Positions 33,990-44,171 of a stretch of DNA of 64,000 bases are shown here, piece after piece (positions within the stretch are counted from its first letter, which is position 1; the number at the start of each line of letters is the position of its first letter). This DNA is from Gigaspora rosea (taxonomy: Eukaryota > Glomeromycota > Glomeromycetes > Diversisporales > Gigasporaceae), in NCBI GenBank assembly GCA_003550325.1, contig QKWP01000610.1:8204-72203 (forward strand). The letters are read 5' to 3'. The position numbers and the translations under genes were made by a program. The notes below the pieces were generated by a model, which was not told the DNA's origin, did not search any database, and saw nothing but the letters and a program-made list of their open reading frames with translations.

Positions 33990-35770
33990 TTTATTTATTG
34001 TAAATATTAAAAAATAATAAAGAATCTTTAATAAAGGGTTTTGATGAATAAGCTTGAGTGGGATAAAAATTTAGGTTTAGGGCCTTAATGTTAGAGACTA
34101 TTGGGTTAGAATGATTTTTATTATATGTAAATTCTATTCTCATCATTAGTTTTGTATATTTTCGCTTTTTTTTTCTTTTACTCTTGTTTAGATTCTTGCG
34201 CGTAGAATACAAAATCCGATGTTGTAAATAAACTAAATGCGAGAGATAAAAATTTAGAGCATTAACGTTAGAGGCTATAGGTTAGAATGATAGTTATTAG
34301 ATGTAAAATTCTATTCCCGTCATTTTTAATTAGTGCACCAAAGTCGATTTAATATTAGTTTTTCATATTTTCATTTTTTCTTTTCACACATGTTCGGATT
34401 CTTGCACGGGTAATACAAAATCTGATTTTGTAAAGTGTGAGATAAAAGTTTAGGGTTAGGACCTTAACATTAGAGGCTATAGAGTTAGAATGCTTGTTAT
34501 ATGTAAAATTCCATTCCTGTCATTTTTAATTAGTGCATCGAAGTCAATTTAAACATTAGCTTTTGTATATTTTCGTTTTTTCTTCTTTTGCGTGTGTTTG
34601 GATTCTTGCGTAGGTAATACAAAATCTGATTTTGTAAAGCGCGAGATAAAAATTTAGTAAAATTCTATTCTCGTCATTTTTAATTGGTGCACCGAAGTCG
34701 ATTTACTGTAAACATTAGCTTTTGCATATTTTCACTTTTTTTCTTTTATATGTGTTCGGATTTTTGTACAAAATCTGATTTTGCAAATAAACTAAGTGCA
34801 TGAAATAAAAATTTAGGGTTAGGGCCTTAATGTTAAATGCTATGGGATAGTTATTATATGTAAAATTCCATTTCCATCATTTTTAATTAGTGCACCGAAG
34901 TCGATTTAAACTAGTAATGCCACCGAAAATGATTTTTGAAAAAGGCCTATTTCGTCTTCATTAGAGAAAATTAAAATTTTTTATAAGGAAGAGCAAATAA
35001 AATTTATATAGATATGTTCCTTATAATTTCGTCTATTTAAAAAAAGTATCAAATAATTTCGTCTTTCAAGTAAAATAGGTCAAAAACAATTTCGTCTTCA
35101 AATTTTAATTTCAGGTTTTAGAACCCGAAATGCTTTCGTCCTCATATATAATTTAAACATTAGTTTCGCTTTTTTCTTTTTTTTACTCGTATTCAGGTCC
35201 TTGCGCGGGTAATAAAAATCTGATTTTGTAAAGCGTGAAGTAAAAATTTAGGGTTAGGGCCTTAATATTAGAGACTATGGGATTAGAGCGATACTTATTA
35301 TGTTTAAATTCCATTCCTGTTATTTTTAATTAGTGCACCGAAATTGATTTTAACATTAGCTTTTGTATATTTTCTTTTACGCGTGTTTGGATTTTTGCGC
35401 AGGTAATACAAAATCTGATTTTGTAAAGCATGAGATAAAAATTTCGAGTTAGGGCCTTAACTTAGAGGCTATAGGATTAGAATGATATTTATTATATGTA
35501 AAATTATATTCCCGTCATTTTTAATTAGCGCACCGAAGTCGATTTAAATATTAGCTTTTGCATATTTTCGCTTTTTTCTTTTTTTATGCGTGTTCAAATA
35601 CTTGCGCAAAATTCGATAAACAAAAGTGCGTGAGATAAAAATTTAGGGTTAGGGCCTTAATATTAGATGCTATGTGATTAAATAATGCTTATTATAATGT
35701 AAAATTCCATTCCCGTCATTTTTAATTAATGCACTAAATATTAGTTTTTGCATATTTTCGCTTTTACCTG
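33990..35770. repeat. ~200-bp tandem satellite array with a TTAGGGCC box
   Basis: About eight diverged monomers. Each carries GTGCACCGAAGTCGATTTA (near 34332, 34533, 34686, 34889, 35331, 35527, 35729), TTAGCTTTTGCATATTTTCG, AAATCTGATTTTGTAAA, TTAGGGTTAGGGCCTTAA and GTAAAATTCCATTCCCGTCA. Spacing is 155-203 bp, except where a foreign segment interrupts at 34915-35158. A single monomer lies inside the element at 21504-22080, a likely source. Confidence 0.85.
34915..35158 (+). repeat. Inserted repeat with ATTTCGTC boxes, near-identical to 7940-8046
   Basis: The satellite phase breaks at about 34915 and resumes at about 35158. Within it, 35047-35153 differs from 7940-8046 by about one base in the aligned ~107 bp, far more similar than the surrounding repeats, so this dispersal is recent. 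Confidence 0.7.
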
Positions 35771-35899
35771 TGCAAAGAAAGTAATGATATAATCGACCAA
35801 TAAAAATTGATTACGTGATCACATGCTTGATTGATCAAAATTAATTAATTACGTGATCACGTGATCAATTTTTATTGGCCAATCACGGGTCGCCATGGC

Positions 35900-36430
35900 G
35901 ACAAGTCACTATAAAATAATACACATTTTTAAACTGTTCTTGCGAATGATGCCAATTTTATTTTTTTTTATTTGTCTTTTTGTCTATTCTCATTTTATTT
36001 TGGATTTCGTATAGGTTTTGTAGTAGTACTCTTTTATATTTTCTTTTGTTTTCTAAAATATTTGTTGTTTGTATGGGTCTGGAATTAATACTCCTTGTCC
36101 TAAAGGCTAGGTAAGGAAGATTAAAGAAAAGTTAGTAATGTTGGCAAGCCTTCTTGAAGCCTTAAAGGAAGAAAGAAGATGGGAAGGTAATTTCTTGCTT
36201 GTTGTAAAAAGGAGAAGTCCTTTTTATTTTGGCTTTAAGTAGCTATATGAGCTATCTATTTCAATACCAATTTGGTGTCAAAGTAGTGCAGCAGGTCACA
36301 TTTAGGTATCCAGGTACTTAGGTACCGACTAAGTTAGCTGGATGATGCTAAACTTATATTATTATGTAGTACTATGTAGGTACAGTAGAAAATACAAGTA
36401 GCCTAATAAAGTATTAGCATGCCTGCTTAA
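35900..36430 (+). repeat. Dispersed repeat related to 11041-11570
   Basis: A T/C-rich start followed by GGAGAAGTCC, AGCAGGTCACATTTAGG and GATGATGCTAAACT, in the same order as the copy at 11 kb. Preceded by an inverted pair CCAATAAAAATTGAT / ATCAATTTTTATTGGCC at 35809-35881. Confidence 0.45.
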
Positions 36431-36522
36431 GGTTAAAAAAAAAAATAAAAAATAAAAGAAGAGACCTTTGAGATTGAAGAAAAAGTTGAATACAATGAAA
36501 GAAATTAAAAATGTTCTGATCT

Positions 36523-36693
36523 GCTAAATTTGAGAATAAAAGAATTGGACCTTTTATAATTTAAAAAAAATTAAACAATGGTGCTTATAAACTTCAGGAT
36601 ATTAAAGAAAAAACCTTGCAAAAATATTATAATAGCAATAGACTCACTAAATATTATAAGAAACAGATATGAGAACCAATAAATGTAATCTAA
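36523..36693 (+). pseudogene. C-terminal end of Ty3-type integrase, separated from its core
   Basis: The plus frame reads KFENKRIGPFII, stop, then NNGAYKLQDIKEKTLQKYY, NRLTKYY and EPINVI before a terminal stop. The W-x-GP, NGAYKL and (N/S)RLK.YY pattern is the C-terminal domain of Ty3 integrases, and the stop before EP is where tryptophan is expected (TGG to TGA). It follows the core at 32100-32870 after about 3.6 kb of inserted repeats. Confidence 0.7.
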
Positions 36694-36839
36694 AACTAGA
36701 AATTTCTAGAAGAAATATATTGTAAAAAGGAGTGATATTAGTATAAAACTTTGTACACTGCCCCATAAAAATTATTGTGTTATTCTAATATTTATATAAT
36801 CCTATATTTTGATTAAAATTTTCCTAAATATTATTAAAT

Positions 36840-37250
36840 CTTTAAAAATGGAATTTACTACTTTACAACCCAATACTATACTAGTCCTTTGTGAAATTTT
36901 CTCTCTATTTGGAGACAGAACCTTGCTGCCCAATACAATTTAAGAACTTTTAGCCAAAATGTAATTTTATGGGATAACCAAAATCCAGAACAAGTAATTG
37001 ATCTTACTCTAAAAGAAGAACCAAATTTTCTTATTGAATTTGAGACTATTCGATGAAAACATAGAAGCTCTATTATCTAAAGTACTAACTAAAAAACCTA
37101 AAGTTATTATGCAACTGCTCAAAGATTTAACTCAGACTCTTAATTTTCAAAAGACCACTTGGACTAATTCTTTTTTTGAAAAACTTGAACTGTACAAATT
37201 GACAAAATATTACAAGAGCTATCTAAATTTAAACAATTCTAATTGAGGAC
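36840..37250 (+). pseudogene. Coding remnant of unknown type
   Basis: Plus-strand segments read as ordinary protein with stops (for example NPEQVIDLTLKEEPNFLIEF; then LLKDLTQTLNFQKTTWTN in another frame). It directly follows the Ty3 C terminus, so it could be further retroelement sequence or an adjacent decayed gene. I do not recognise a domain. Confidence 0.35.
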
Positions 37251-38347
37251 AGATACAGGAGTAATACAGGCCATTGAAGCCTACATCAGTGAATTATATA
37301 TACGTAATCTTACGTAAGATATTATGGCCCGTAATATTACAAAAATCTTATGATCGATGCAGTATATTACAGTAATATTGCGGTTATTATTTCAAAATAT
37401 TTCAAAATATATTACGAAATATTGCGAAATAGACCAAATAAAAAAACGCAAATTACTTTTTTTACAGAAATTACATGCTTATACAGATCAATAAACTAAT
37501 GTGTGCAGGTGGTAATATTTTGATATTTTCGCATTGTTTCGCAATATTTTGCAAATTTTTACAAATTTTCAAAATTTTTTAAAAAATAAATAAACGATAT
37601 ACATATTTACATAATTATGCTTTTTTATAGGTTTTTGCAAGATTTCAACAGTTTCGCAATTTAATATAAAATTTTATATTTTTTTATTTATTATTATTAT
37701 ATATTATATTTTACATTTATTTTATTTTTTTTTTTTTTAGCTTTGACAATCCTGCTTTTATTAACTAGAAAGACTGCGTATCTTTGTACACAAAATTTCA
37801 GTTTATAGCCACTACCGAAATCTCTTCTTTCTCTAATAAAAACTTACTCGCACTACATAATGTCTGCTAAGTACGATCTGCTGCAACAACAATTTTCTCC
37901 TACAGGGGCATGCAACTCTCTGCACGTGCTCCTTTGTAATCACTGATTGGCTGCTGTTAGCCTTGTCAAGATTGCCGATTTCTTTAAATCCTTCTCACCT
38001 AGCTTCAATGGTGGAGTGATTTCAATCCAAAAACAAACAGAAAAAAGGTACAAGCAAGAAATTTAAAAGGAAAGAGAAAAAAAGGGTGAAAACTACAAAA
38101 CCTAAGCGAAATACCAAATACAACAAAAAGAAAGGAAGAAAGATGAGAAAAACAAAGAAAAAAAACTAATCTATAACAAACACATAAAAGAAATATGTGA
38201 AAGTAAAAATTATATAATACTGTATAGAAATTCTACCAAAGTATTATATGTAAACTATATAGCAGAGAAATATACACTAAAAAACTACGCCTAATTTTAT
38301 AAAAGAAAAGAAATTTCTATGAATATTCCAGAACAATCTCTGACACG

Positions 38348-38730
38348 TCATTCACTGTTTACATTGTAGCAAAATGAGCACTCGTGACGTCGACTCCAAT
38401 TAGGTAGGCACAATCCCGATTTGGAAGAAGTAAACACTGCCGATCTTCTGGAGAGATAAGCTAGATTTCCCACTTTTTGGCAAAATTTTGAAAAAACCAA
38501 AGGAGAATACTGAAAAGTACCAACTTGTAAAGGACTGAAAGAGTATATGCTATACAAAATATTATATTCAACCAAAAGTATGCTTCTACTAATGTTTCCA
38601 CTCCTTTTGACAAAATCTTTAGAGTTTTTAGCTCTACTACGTCTTCTATAGTACCAGAGTCTTCTACTGTGGAGTCAAACCCAAAAGGAGAACTCTTTTT
38701 CAGCTCTATTTCAATTATCTTAACATTCAA
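38348..38730 (-). pseudogene. Coding fragment related to 17480-17827
   Basis: Two overlapping minus frames with normal protein composition: one reads VEDSGTIEDVVELKTLKILS then a hydrophobic stretch, the other FSKFCQKVGNLAYLSRRSAVF then LPNWSRRHECSFCYNVNS. The latter resembles VKNFQKVDILAYPF..SVYCSQK at 17480-17827. A frameshift near 38480-38560 links them. Family unknown. Confidence 0.4.
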
Positions 38731-38984
38731 TTTGGAACTCTAGTTCTCAGTTGCTCCAGGGTAAAGTTTTGGTGTGTATAAGTATAATAATTGTATAGTT
38801 GTTATAGGTCGGTAGTAGTGAAAAAGTTGGTACGAGGGATCGTTAGAAAGAGTTGTCCTATATTTTACATTTATTAAATATACATTTTTAATAAATTACA
38901 TACTTTATTATATATTACATATTATTTTACATTATTACAAATATTTTAAACTGCTTTCGCACTTTGTCACATCTAATTCTATTA

Positions 38985-39876
38985 TTATATACAAAAAACT
39001 TGCCCTACACACTTATTTTCGCTTTCCCTATAGTTAGCTATTATCTTTGCTTCTTTGTTTTTTATCGTTTTTGAAAGTGCTAAAAGTCGTAGTTGGCATG
39101 CACAAAGTTTTGAAAAGTTGTTTGTTTTTTTCGCAAAGTGTCGAAATAGTGCTGAAATAAAATAAATTAATAAAAAAAATTTTAAAAATAAACCAAAAAA
39201 AAACAAAAATAAAAAACACAAAACGAAAAAATAAATGAAGCGAAACCTTGCAAGAACTTGCAAAACCTTGCAAAAACTTGCAAAAACTTGTGAAAACTTG
39301 TATCCATTTCTCTAAAGAAACGTTATTGAATATTAAGAAATTGCTGGAGGTGTATTCTTGAAAGTGTTGGAAGCGTAGTTGGCATATGCAATGTTTTGAA
39401 AATTTTTGTTTTTCTTGCAAAGTGCCGAAATAAAATAAATTAATAAAAAAATTTTAAAAATAAACCAAAAAAACAAAAACAAAAAACACGAAATAAAAAA
39501 ATAAATAAAGCAAAACCTTGCAAGAACTTGCAAAAACTTGCAAAAACTTGCACTCATTTCTCTAAAGAAGCGTCTTTAAAATTTAGAAATTGCTGAGGGT
39601 ATGTTCTTAAAAGTGTCAGAAGTTGTAGTTGACATGTAAAAAATAAATGAAGCAAAACCTTGCAAGAACTTTCAAAAACTTGCAAAAACTTGTGAAAACC
39701 TGCGAAAACTTGTACTCATTTCTCTAAAAAAGCATTCTTGAAAATTTAGAAATTGCTGGAAGTGGGTTCTTGAAAGTGTCAGAAGTTGTAATTGGTATGC
39801 GTAATGTTTCAAAAGTTGTTTGTTTTTCTTGCAAAGACTGAAATAAAATAAATTAATAAAAAAAAATTTAAAAATA
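38985..39876. repeat. ~250-bp tandem satellite with ACTTGCAAAA ladder, left block
   Basis: Three to four copies of a unit: CTTGCAAGAACTTGCAAAAA ladder, CATTTCTCTAAAGAA.CG, GAAATTGCTGGAGGTG, TCTTGAAAGTGT..GAAG, GTAGTTGGCAT, ATAAAATAAATTAATAAAAA, AAACACGAAA. Starts are near 39060, 39310, 39555 and 39715; the third unit is shortened. The array is cut at 39876 by the 2.65 kb element and continues at 42528. Confidence 0.85.
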
Positions 39877-40833
39877 GGTTTAGGTTTATGCGCACCTGCA
39901 CAGCCATGCACCCCGTAAACAACCAATCAAAACTGATCATATGGTATAATTATATTTTTAAGAAAAAACAAGTCTTTTAATTTATTTTTTTTTTATTTGT
40001 CATATTTACATCATACCATATTTAATTAAACGTCATCACGTAACGATCATAAATTTTATTAAAAAAAAAAAAAGTGCCCAATAAAGTAAATACATGCAAC
40101 AAAACCCAAAACCAATGAATATTGCCACATCGATGATAACATCAGCAACCAACTTCACTAATACTTGGTACTGATTCTACATTACAAAACCCAAAAACTA
40201 ACGAATATTGTTACACTGATGATACTGACTTCACTAATACTTGATACCGATTCCACGTCACAAAGAATCTAAAAACCTAAACAAGCCAAAGAGAAAGAAC
40301 AGTTAGTGATTATAGGAATATAATAAAGAAAAAAAATAAAAATAAAGACAAAATAAGGAAAACTACTCACCAAGAGTTTCATGTCCCGACAATTTCCAGA
40401 CCCAATGAAGTAAGACCAGACAAACCCATATAAAGAAAAAAACACCTAAAAAAAGAAAAAGGATCAATAAAGAACTACCAAAAACATAAAAAACAACAAT
40501 ACTGGAAAAATGTACAAACCACTTACAAAAACGCCAGAAAAGAATGCAAAGCTATTTCAAAAAAACGCTAGGGATCATGTTGGAAAAAATCTTACAAAAA
40601 CGTTAGAAAAGGAAAAACATACAAGACCAACTCACAAGATCTTTTGCAAGACCACCAGCGATGCTAGATCAATTTACAAAATCTAACGCCAACACCAACG
40701 ATAACAAAGACATGCCAGACCCAATGAAGTTAGTGATTTGACCCGGTTGGCCTATAATTGGGTAACCGACCCGAACTGAAAGAAATACAGTTAACCAATT
40801 GAATAAAATGCTTAATCAGGTAATTCTGCATAA

Positions 40834-41367
40834 GGGGCATCCAGAAATAACGTTATACAAGAGGGAGGGGTCTGACAAAATATAACGATTTTCCTCTTAA
40901 GTAGGGGAGAGTCAAAAAAATATAACGCAATTTTTTTAGAAAAAATCAACTAAAAACCGATCCAGTGGTTCAAATTTAATGATTTTGGTACCATTCGATT
41001 CGTCTCGGTGAGAGAAGTCGAATGATACCAATTTCATTTTATTTGGATTACTGGATCAAAAGTTATTGACCAAATACTATTGGTTATTATGTTTTCTTAT
41101 AAAATGACTATAAAATCAATAGTTTTTTGTGAATAACTATTGATCCAGTAATCCAAATGAAATGATTTTGGTATCATTGGATTCGTCTCACTAAGACGAA
41201 TCGAATGGTATCTAAAACATCCAAATCTGATTACTGTGTCACAATATATTCAAGTTTTTGTAAAATTTTATATATAAACATACAGATTTTGAAAAATTTT
41301 TTTATATAGTAGAGGGGGGGTCAAGCGCTACTATGAGGGGGTACATAACGTTATTTATGGATGCCCC
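40834..41367. mobile_element. 534-bp Harbinger-like palindromic MITE
   Basis: Ends GGGGCATCCAGAAATAACGT and complement GGGGCATCCATAAATAACGT (one mismatch in 23). Flanks TAA/TAA match the PIF/Harbinger TWA target. The inner part is a mirrored pair of ATTTTGGTACCATTCGATTC blocks with GTCTCACTAAGACG mini-hairpins. The end theme (GGGG-C-TCCAGAAAT) and the mini-hairpin are shared with the 888-bp palindrome at 12216. Confidence 0.8.
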
Positions 41368-41604
41368 TAATTGGTTGATAACTTGTTAACTGATTACAAA
41401 AATGGTTGTACTGCATTAGAGATAGTACTTGAATCAGCTGACCTGTACAGGTTGACTCGACTCGACGGGTTATGCGACTCACAGATCAAAAATTGTGCCA
41501 ACTTAAATCAAACGGGTCATCTATAGGTATTTTCAAATATACTTTTACTTTTTTTTTCAAAAAAGCCCAAGTTTGGCTTTTGTTGTTATATATTATTTGC
41601 AAAA

Positions 41605-41806
41605 GGGCTTTATTGTATTTATTTTATTTTATTATTTTATCGAAAAGAGAAAGATCTAAAAACCCGCTTCTTCAATTCCTTATTCCTTATATACTACTGA
41701 TTTGAATCAAATTAGTAGTATATAAAGAATAAGGAATTGAAGAAGTGGGTTTTTAGATCTCTCTCTTTTCGATAAAATAATCAAATAAAATAAATACAAT
41801 AGACCC
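41605..41806. repeat. ~200-bp near-perfect palindrome
   Basis: Arms 41607-41702 and 41705-41804 are almost exact reverse complements (for example AAGATCTAAAAACCCGCTTC versus its mirror), so both strands give the same short open frames. The centre is GATTTGAATC. High arm identity indicates a recent inversion or gene-conversion-maintained structure. Confidence 0.85.
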
Positions 41807-42527
41807 AGTTGACCTGGTTGATCTAGACAACTCGAGTTAACCAATAATTCGATTAGAAATTCTGACCCGGTTGACCTAGGTAATTCAGATGACACGGATC
41901 AACTGAGTTAACCGAAACAGTTCTGGTTAACCCGATTGGAATCGGGTGGGACCAGTTCGGGTAACCGATTAATAATTTTGATCTTGTTTCAAATCACTAA
42001 ATGAAAAAAGACAAGACAAACCCAGTATAAAAAAAAACATTCAAAAAATGAAAAAGGATCAGTAAAGAACTACTCAAAACTTAAAAACAACAATACTGGA
42101 AAAATGCACAAACCATTTACAAAAACACCAGAAAAGAATGCAAAGCCATTCCAAAAAAATGCTAAAGAAATAGTAGGATCGTATTCTGCAAAAACGCCAA
42201 AGAAAATTTTACAAAAAAGTAGAAAAAAATGCAAGACCAATCCACAAGATCTTTTGTAAGACCATCTACAAGACTACTAGTGACACAAAATTATTTCATG
42301 AAATCTAATGGCGACACCAACGTTGACAAAGGTACCAATTGACAATGACACCAACGACGACAAGGACACCAACGGCGAAAAGCGATAAGCTAAAAAAAAA
42401 AATTAATAACAAAATAAATGAAAACAAAAATATAAAAATAAAAAACAAACAATGATTATCAATTTTTAATCATTATTGTTTATATAGGGGGTGCATGACC
42501 ATGCAAGTGCGTGAAAAACCTTTTCCC

Positions 42528-42790
42528 TTTAAAAATAAACAAAAAACAAAAAACACAAAACGAAAAAATAAATGAAGCAAACTTTGTAAGAACTTGCAAA
42601 AACTTGCAAAAATTTGCCATTTCTCTAAAGAAGCGTTCTTGAAAATTTAAAAATTGTTGGAGGTGTGTTCTTGAAAGTGTCGATAATCGTAGTTGGCATG
42701 TACAAGGTTTCGAAAGTTGGTTGTTTTTTTTGTAAAGTGTCAAAATAAAAATAAAATAAAATAATTAAAAAATAAATAAATAAAAAAAAT
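42528..42790. repeat. ~250-bp satellite, right block
   Basis: Continuation of the array at 38985-39876 after the MULE-like insertion: AAACACAAAACGAAAAAATA, TTGCAAAAACTTGCAAAAAT, CATTTCTCTAAAGAAGCG and GTAGTTGGCATGTACAAGG, in unit order. It decays into AAAACAAATG repeats by 42860. Confidence 0.8.
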
Positions 42791-43189
42791 GAAAAAAACA
42801 AATGAAAACAAAAAAAAAAACAAATGAAAACAAAAAATGAAAAACAAAAAGTGAAAAAAAACAAAATAGAAAATCTAATTATAAACAAAAGATCTAATCT
42901 AATTTTGTAGTACAGAATTTGAACATTATCAAACTATTTCGAACTATTTCGAAAAATCAGTCTAATGTGCGATCCAGGTTACAGATCTACTGATCCAACT
43001 TGGTTTCCTAGTCCTAAAATATTTTGAAGTGATTTGAAAATTTGTAACATATTTGAAATTACTTTCATAATAATTTGAAAATTTGATATTTCGAAATATT
43101 TTGAAATATATTATGTAATTTTTGCCTATATTATGGTTCGTAAGATCTTATGTAAGATTACGCTATTATAAATTTGCTAATGTATAAAA

Positions 43190-43357
43190 GATCTACGGTC
43201 ACTCTCTCCAGACTACATCGATTTGGAGGAGAGTTTTTACAAATAATAAGAAATTACTACAGAATATAAAGAAGAAAAGACCGAAAGTAAAACAGAACAA
43301 GGGGCTGTGCCCTACAAGTGAAAAAAAATATATGGTAGAGGAAGTCAAAGAGGAAAG
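43190..43357 (+). mobile_element. Possible 5' end of the LINE
   Basis: GC-richer sequence starting near GGTCACTCTCTCCAGACTAC leads to the TA site where the pogo-like element is inserted. Downstream of that element the LINE ORF1 begins within 10 bp, so this is probably the 5' untranslated part. No second copy is available to confirm. Confidence 0.4.
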
Positions 43358-44171
43358 TACAGTCGTCCCCCTCTATAGTCACACCTCCGGGATACAGAAA
43401 CCCGTGATTATATAGAGGTGTGACTAATATATAGGTTACTTTATATAGTCACTATTATATATATATATATATAAGGTGACTATATAGAGGTATCGGTAAA
43501 AATATAATAAATACTGACAAAATATAGTAAAGCAAAAAAATATTAATCTTAAAATTTATTTTGCATTATTTTATAAAAGTACAATAAAAACATGTATAGT
43601 ATTATATTATAGGTACCAACTTATTACCCCAGAATTATGAAATTCTGGCTGAGAAAACTTTATAGTGATAAACGGGTATTCGAAGAGGTGACATCTAATA
43701 TTTCTGTATTTAGAATTGACTATTGTATTTTGAAAATTTTTTATTCGTCATACAGTAGAATTAAGTTTTATATACCAAACATGATAATGAACATGATCAA
43801 ATACTATTTTTTTTAAAGTTATTTAAAACAATTTTTTTTTGATTAATAAAATTAATAAGATACATACGTACAGTATGTAGTGCAACATAAACTAGTAGCA
43901 CATCAAAAATAAATTGTCTAAATTTATCGATCTCAATAAGCGAAGGTCTAGTTAATTAGTTTTATATAAAGTGTGAGTTTTTAACCGTATATACGGTTTA
44001 AAATTCTATCAACCGATTTGGTTTGGCCCCAAAATTAGCCAATCATGATTGAGAATTATTTGTCGTTAAAATTTATTATAGAGTAAGTTTTTTACAAAAG
44101 CGGTTTTTTAAACTTACTTTGAATTCATAATTAAGTATAGAATATTGCAATATCTACCTGTTTAATTATTG

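Larger units (their letters stand above)
33093..35895. mobile_element. Possible 2.8 kb inverted-end element carrying the satellite array
   Basis: GCGACCC..CATGATCGACCAATC at about 33093 and the mirror image of GCGACCCGTGATTGGCCAAT near 35895 are candidate imperfect ends, both followed by GATCA.GTGATCA words. It would contain the T/G-rich repeat at 33230 and the array at 33990, and it separates two parts of the Ty3 relic. No target duplication found; tentative. Confidence 0.35.
40731..41999. mobile_element. 1.27 kb hAT-type element with GGTTAACC/ACCCGGTT words
   Basis: Ends TAGTGATTTGA and TCAAATCACTA (YARNG). Flanks AATGAAGT (40723-40730) and AATGAAAA (42000-42007). A paralogous uninterrupted sequence, CCCAATGAAGTAAGACCAGA at about 40389-40408, shows the empty target with a single AATGAAGT. 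Subterminal zones (40740-40800, 41430-41470, 41805-41970) are rich in GACCCGGTTGACC / GGGTAACCGA words. It contains a Harbinger-like MITE and a near-perfect palindrome. Confidence 0.8.
40420..42310 (+). repeat. Direct repeats (40390-40722 and 42000-42310) flanking the inner hAT element
   Basis: AAAAAGGATCAATAAAGAAC, ACAACAATACTGGAAAAATG and CCAGAAAAGAATGCAAAGC occur in order at 40455-40560 and 42046-42150, followed in both by GACCAA..CACAAGATCTTTTG (40625, 42235). An internal ~85-bp duplication lies at 40100-40260 (ATTGCCACATCGATGATA / ATTGTTACACTGATGATA). These are A/C-rich cargo of the MULE-like element. Confidence 0.7.
39877..42527. mobile_element. 2.65 kb MULE-like element inserted in the satellite
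   Basis: Ends GGTTTAGGTTTATGCGCACC and (complement) GGGAAAAGGTTTTTCACGCA share the inward block CATGCACCCC. A 10-bp duplication TTTAAAAATA flanks it (39867-39876 and 42528-42537). Removing the element and one duplication restores the satellite unit ..AATTTAAAAATAAAC.., which supports the boundaries independently. The interior has A/C-rich direct repeats and a hAT element. No transposase. Confidence 0.8.
37297..43175. mobile_element. Possible 5.9 kb outer element of the nested region
   Basis: TACGTAATCTTACGTAAGAT at about 37293-37312 mirrors AAGATCTTATGTAAGATTACG near 43148-43168. Both are followed inward by GGCCCGTAAT- or CGAACCATAAT-type sequence and then fields of AAATATTTCGAAATA words. 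The enclosed DNA holds the satellite and its nested insertions. No target duplication identified. 37560-38340 inside it is AT-rich or purine-rich with no gene. Confidence 0.45.

Noticed and set aside
38985-39876. CRISPR-like array of repeats and spacers
   Set aside because: Units are ~250-bp contiguous satellites with no short-repeat/unique-spacer pattern, and the genome is eukaryotic.
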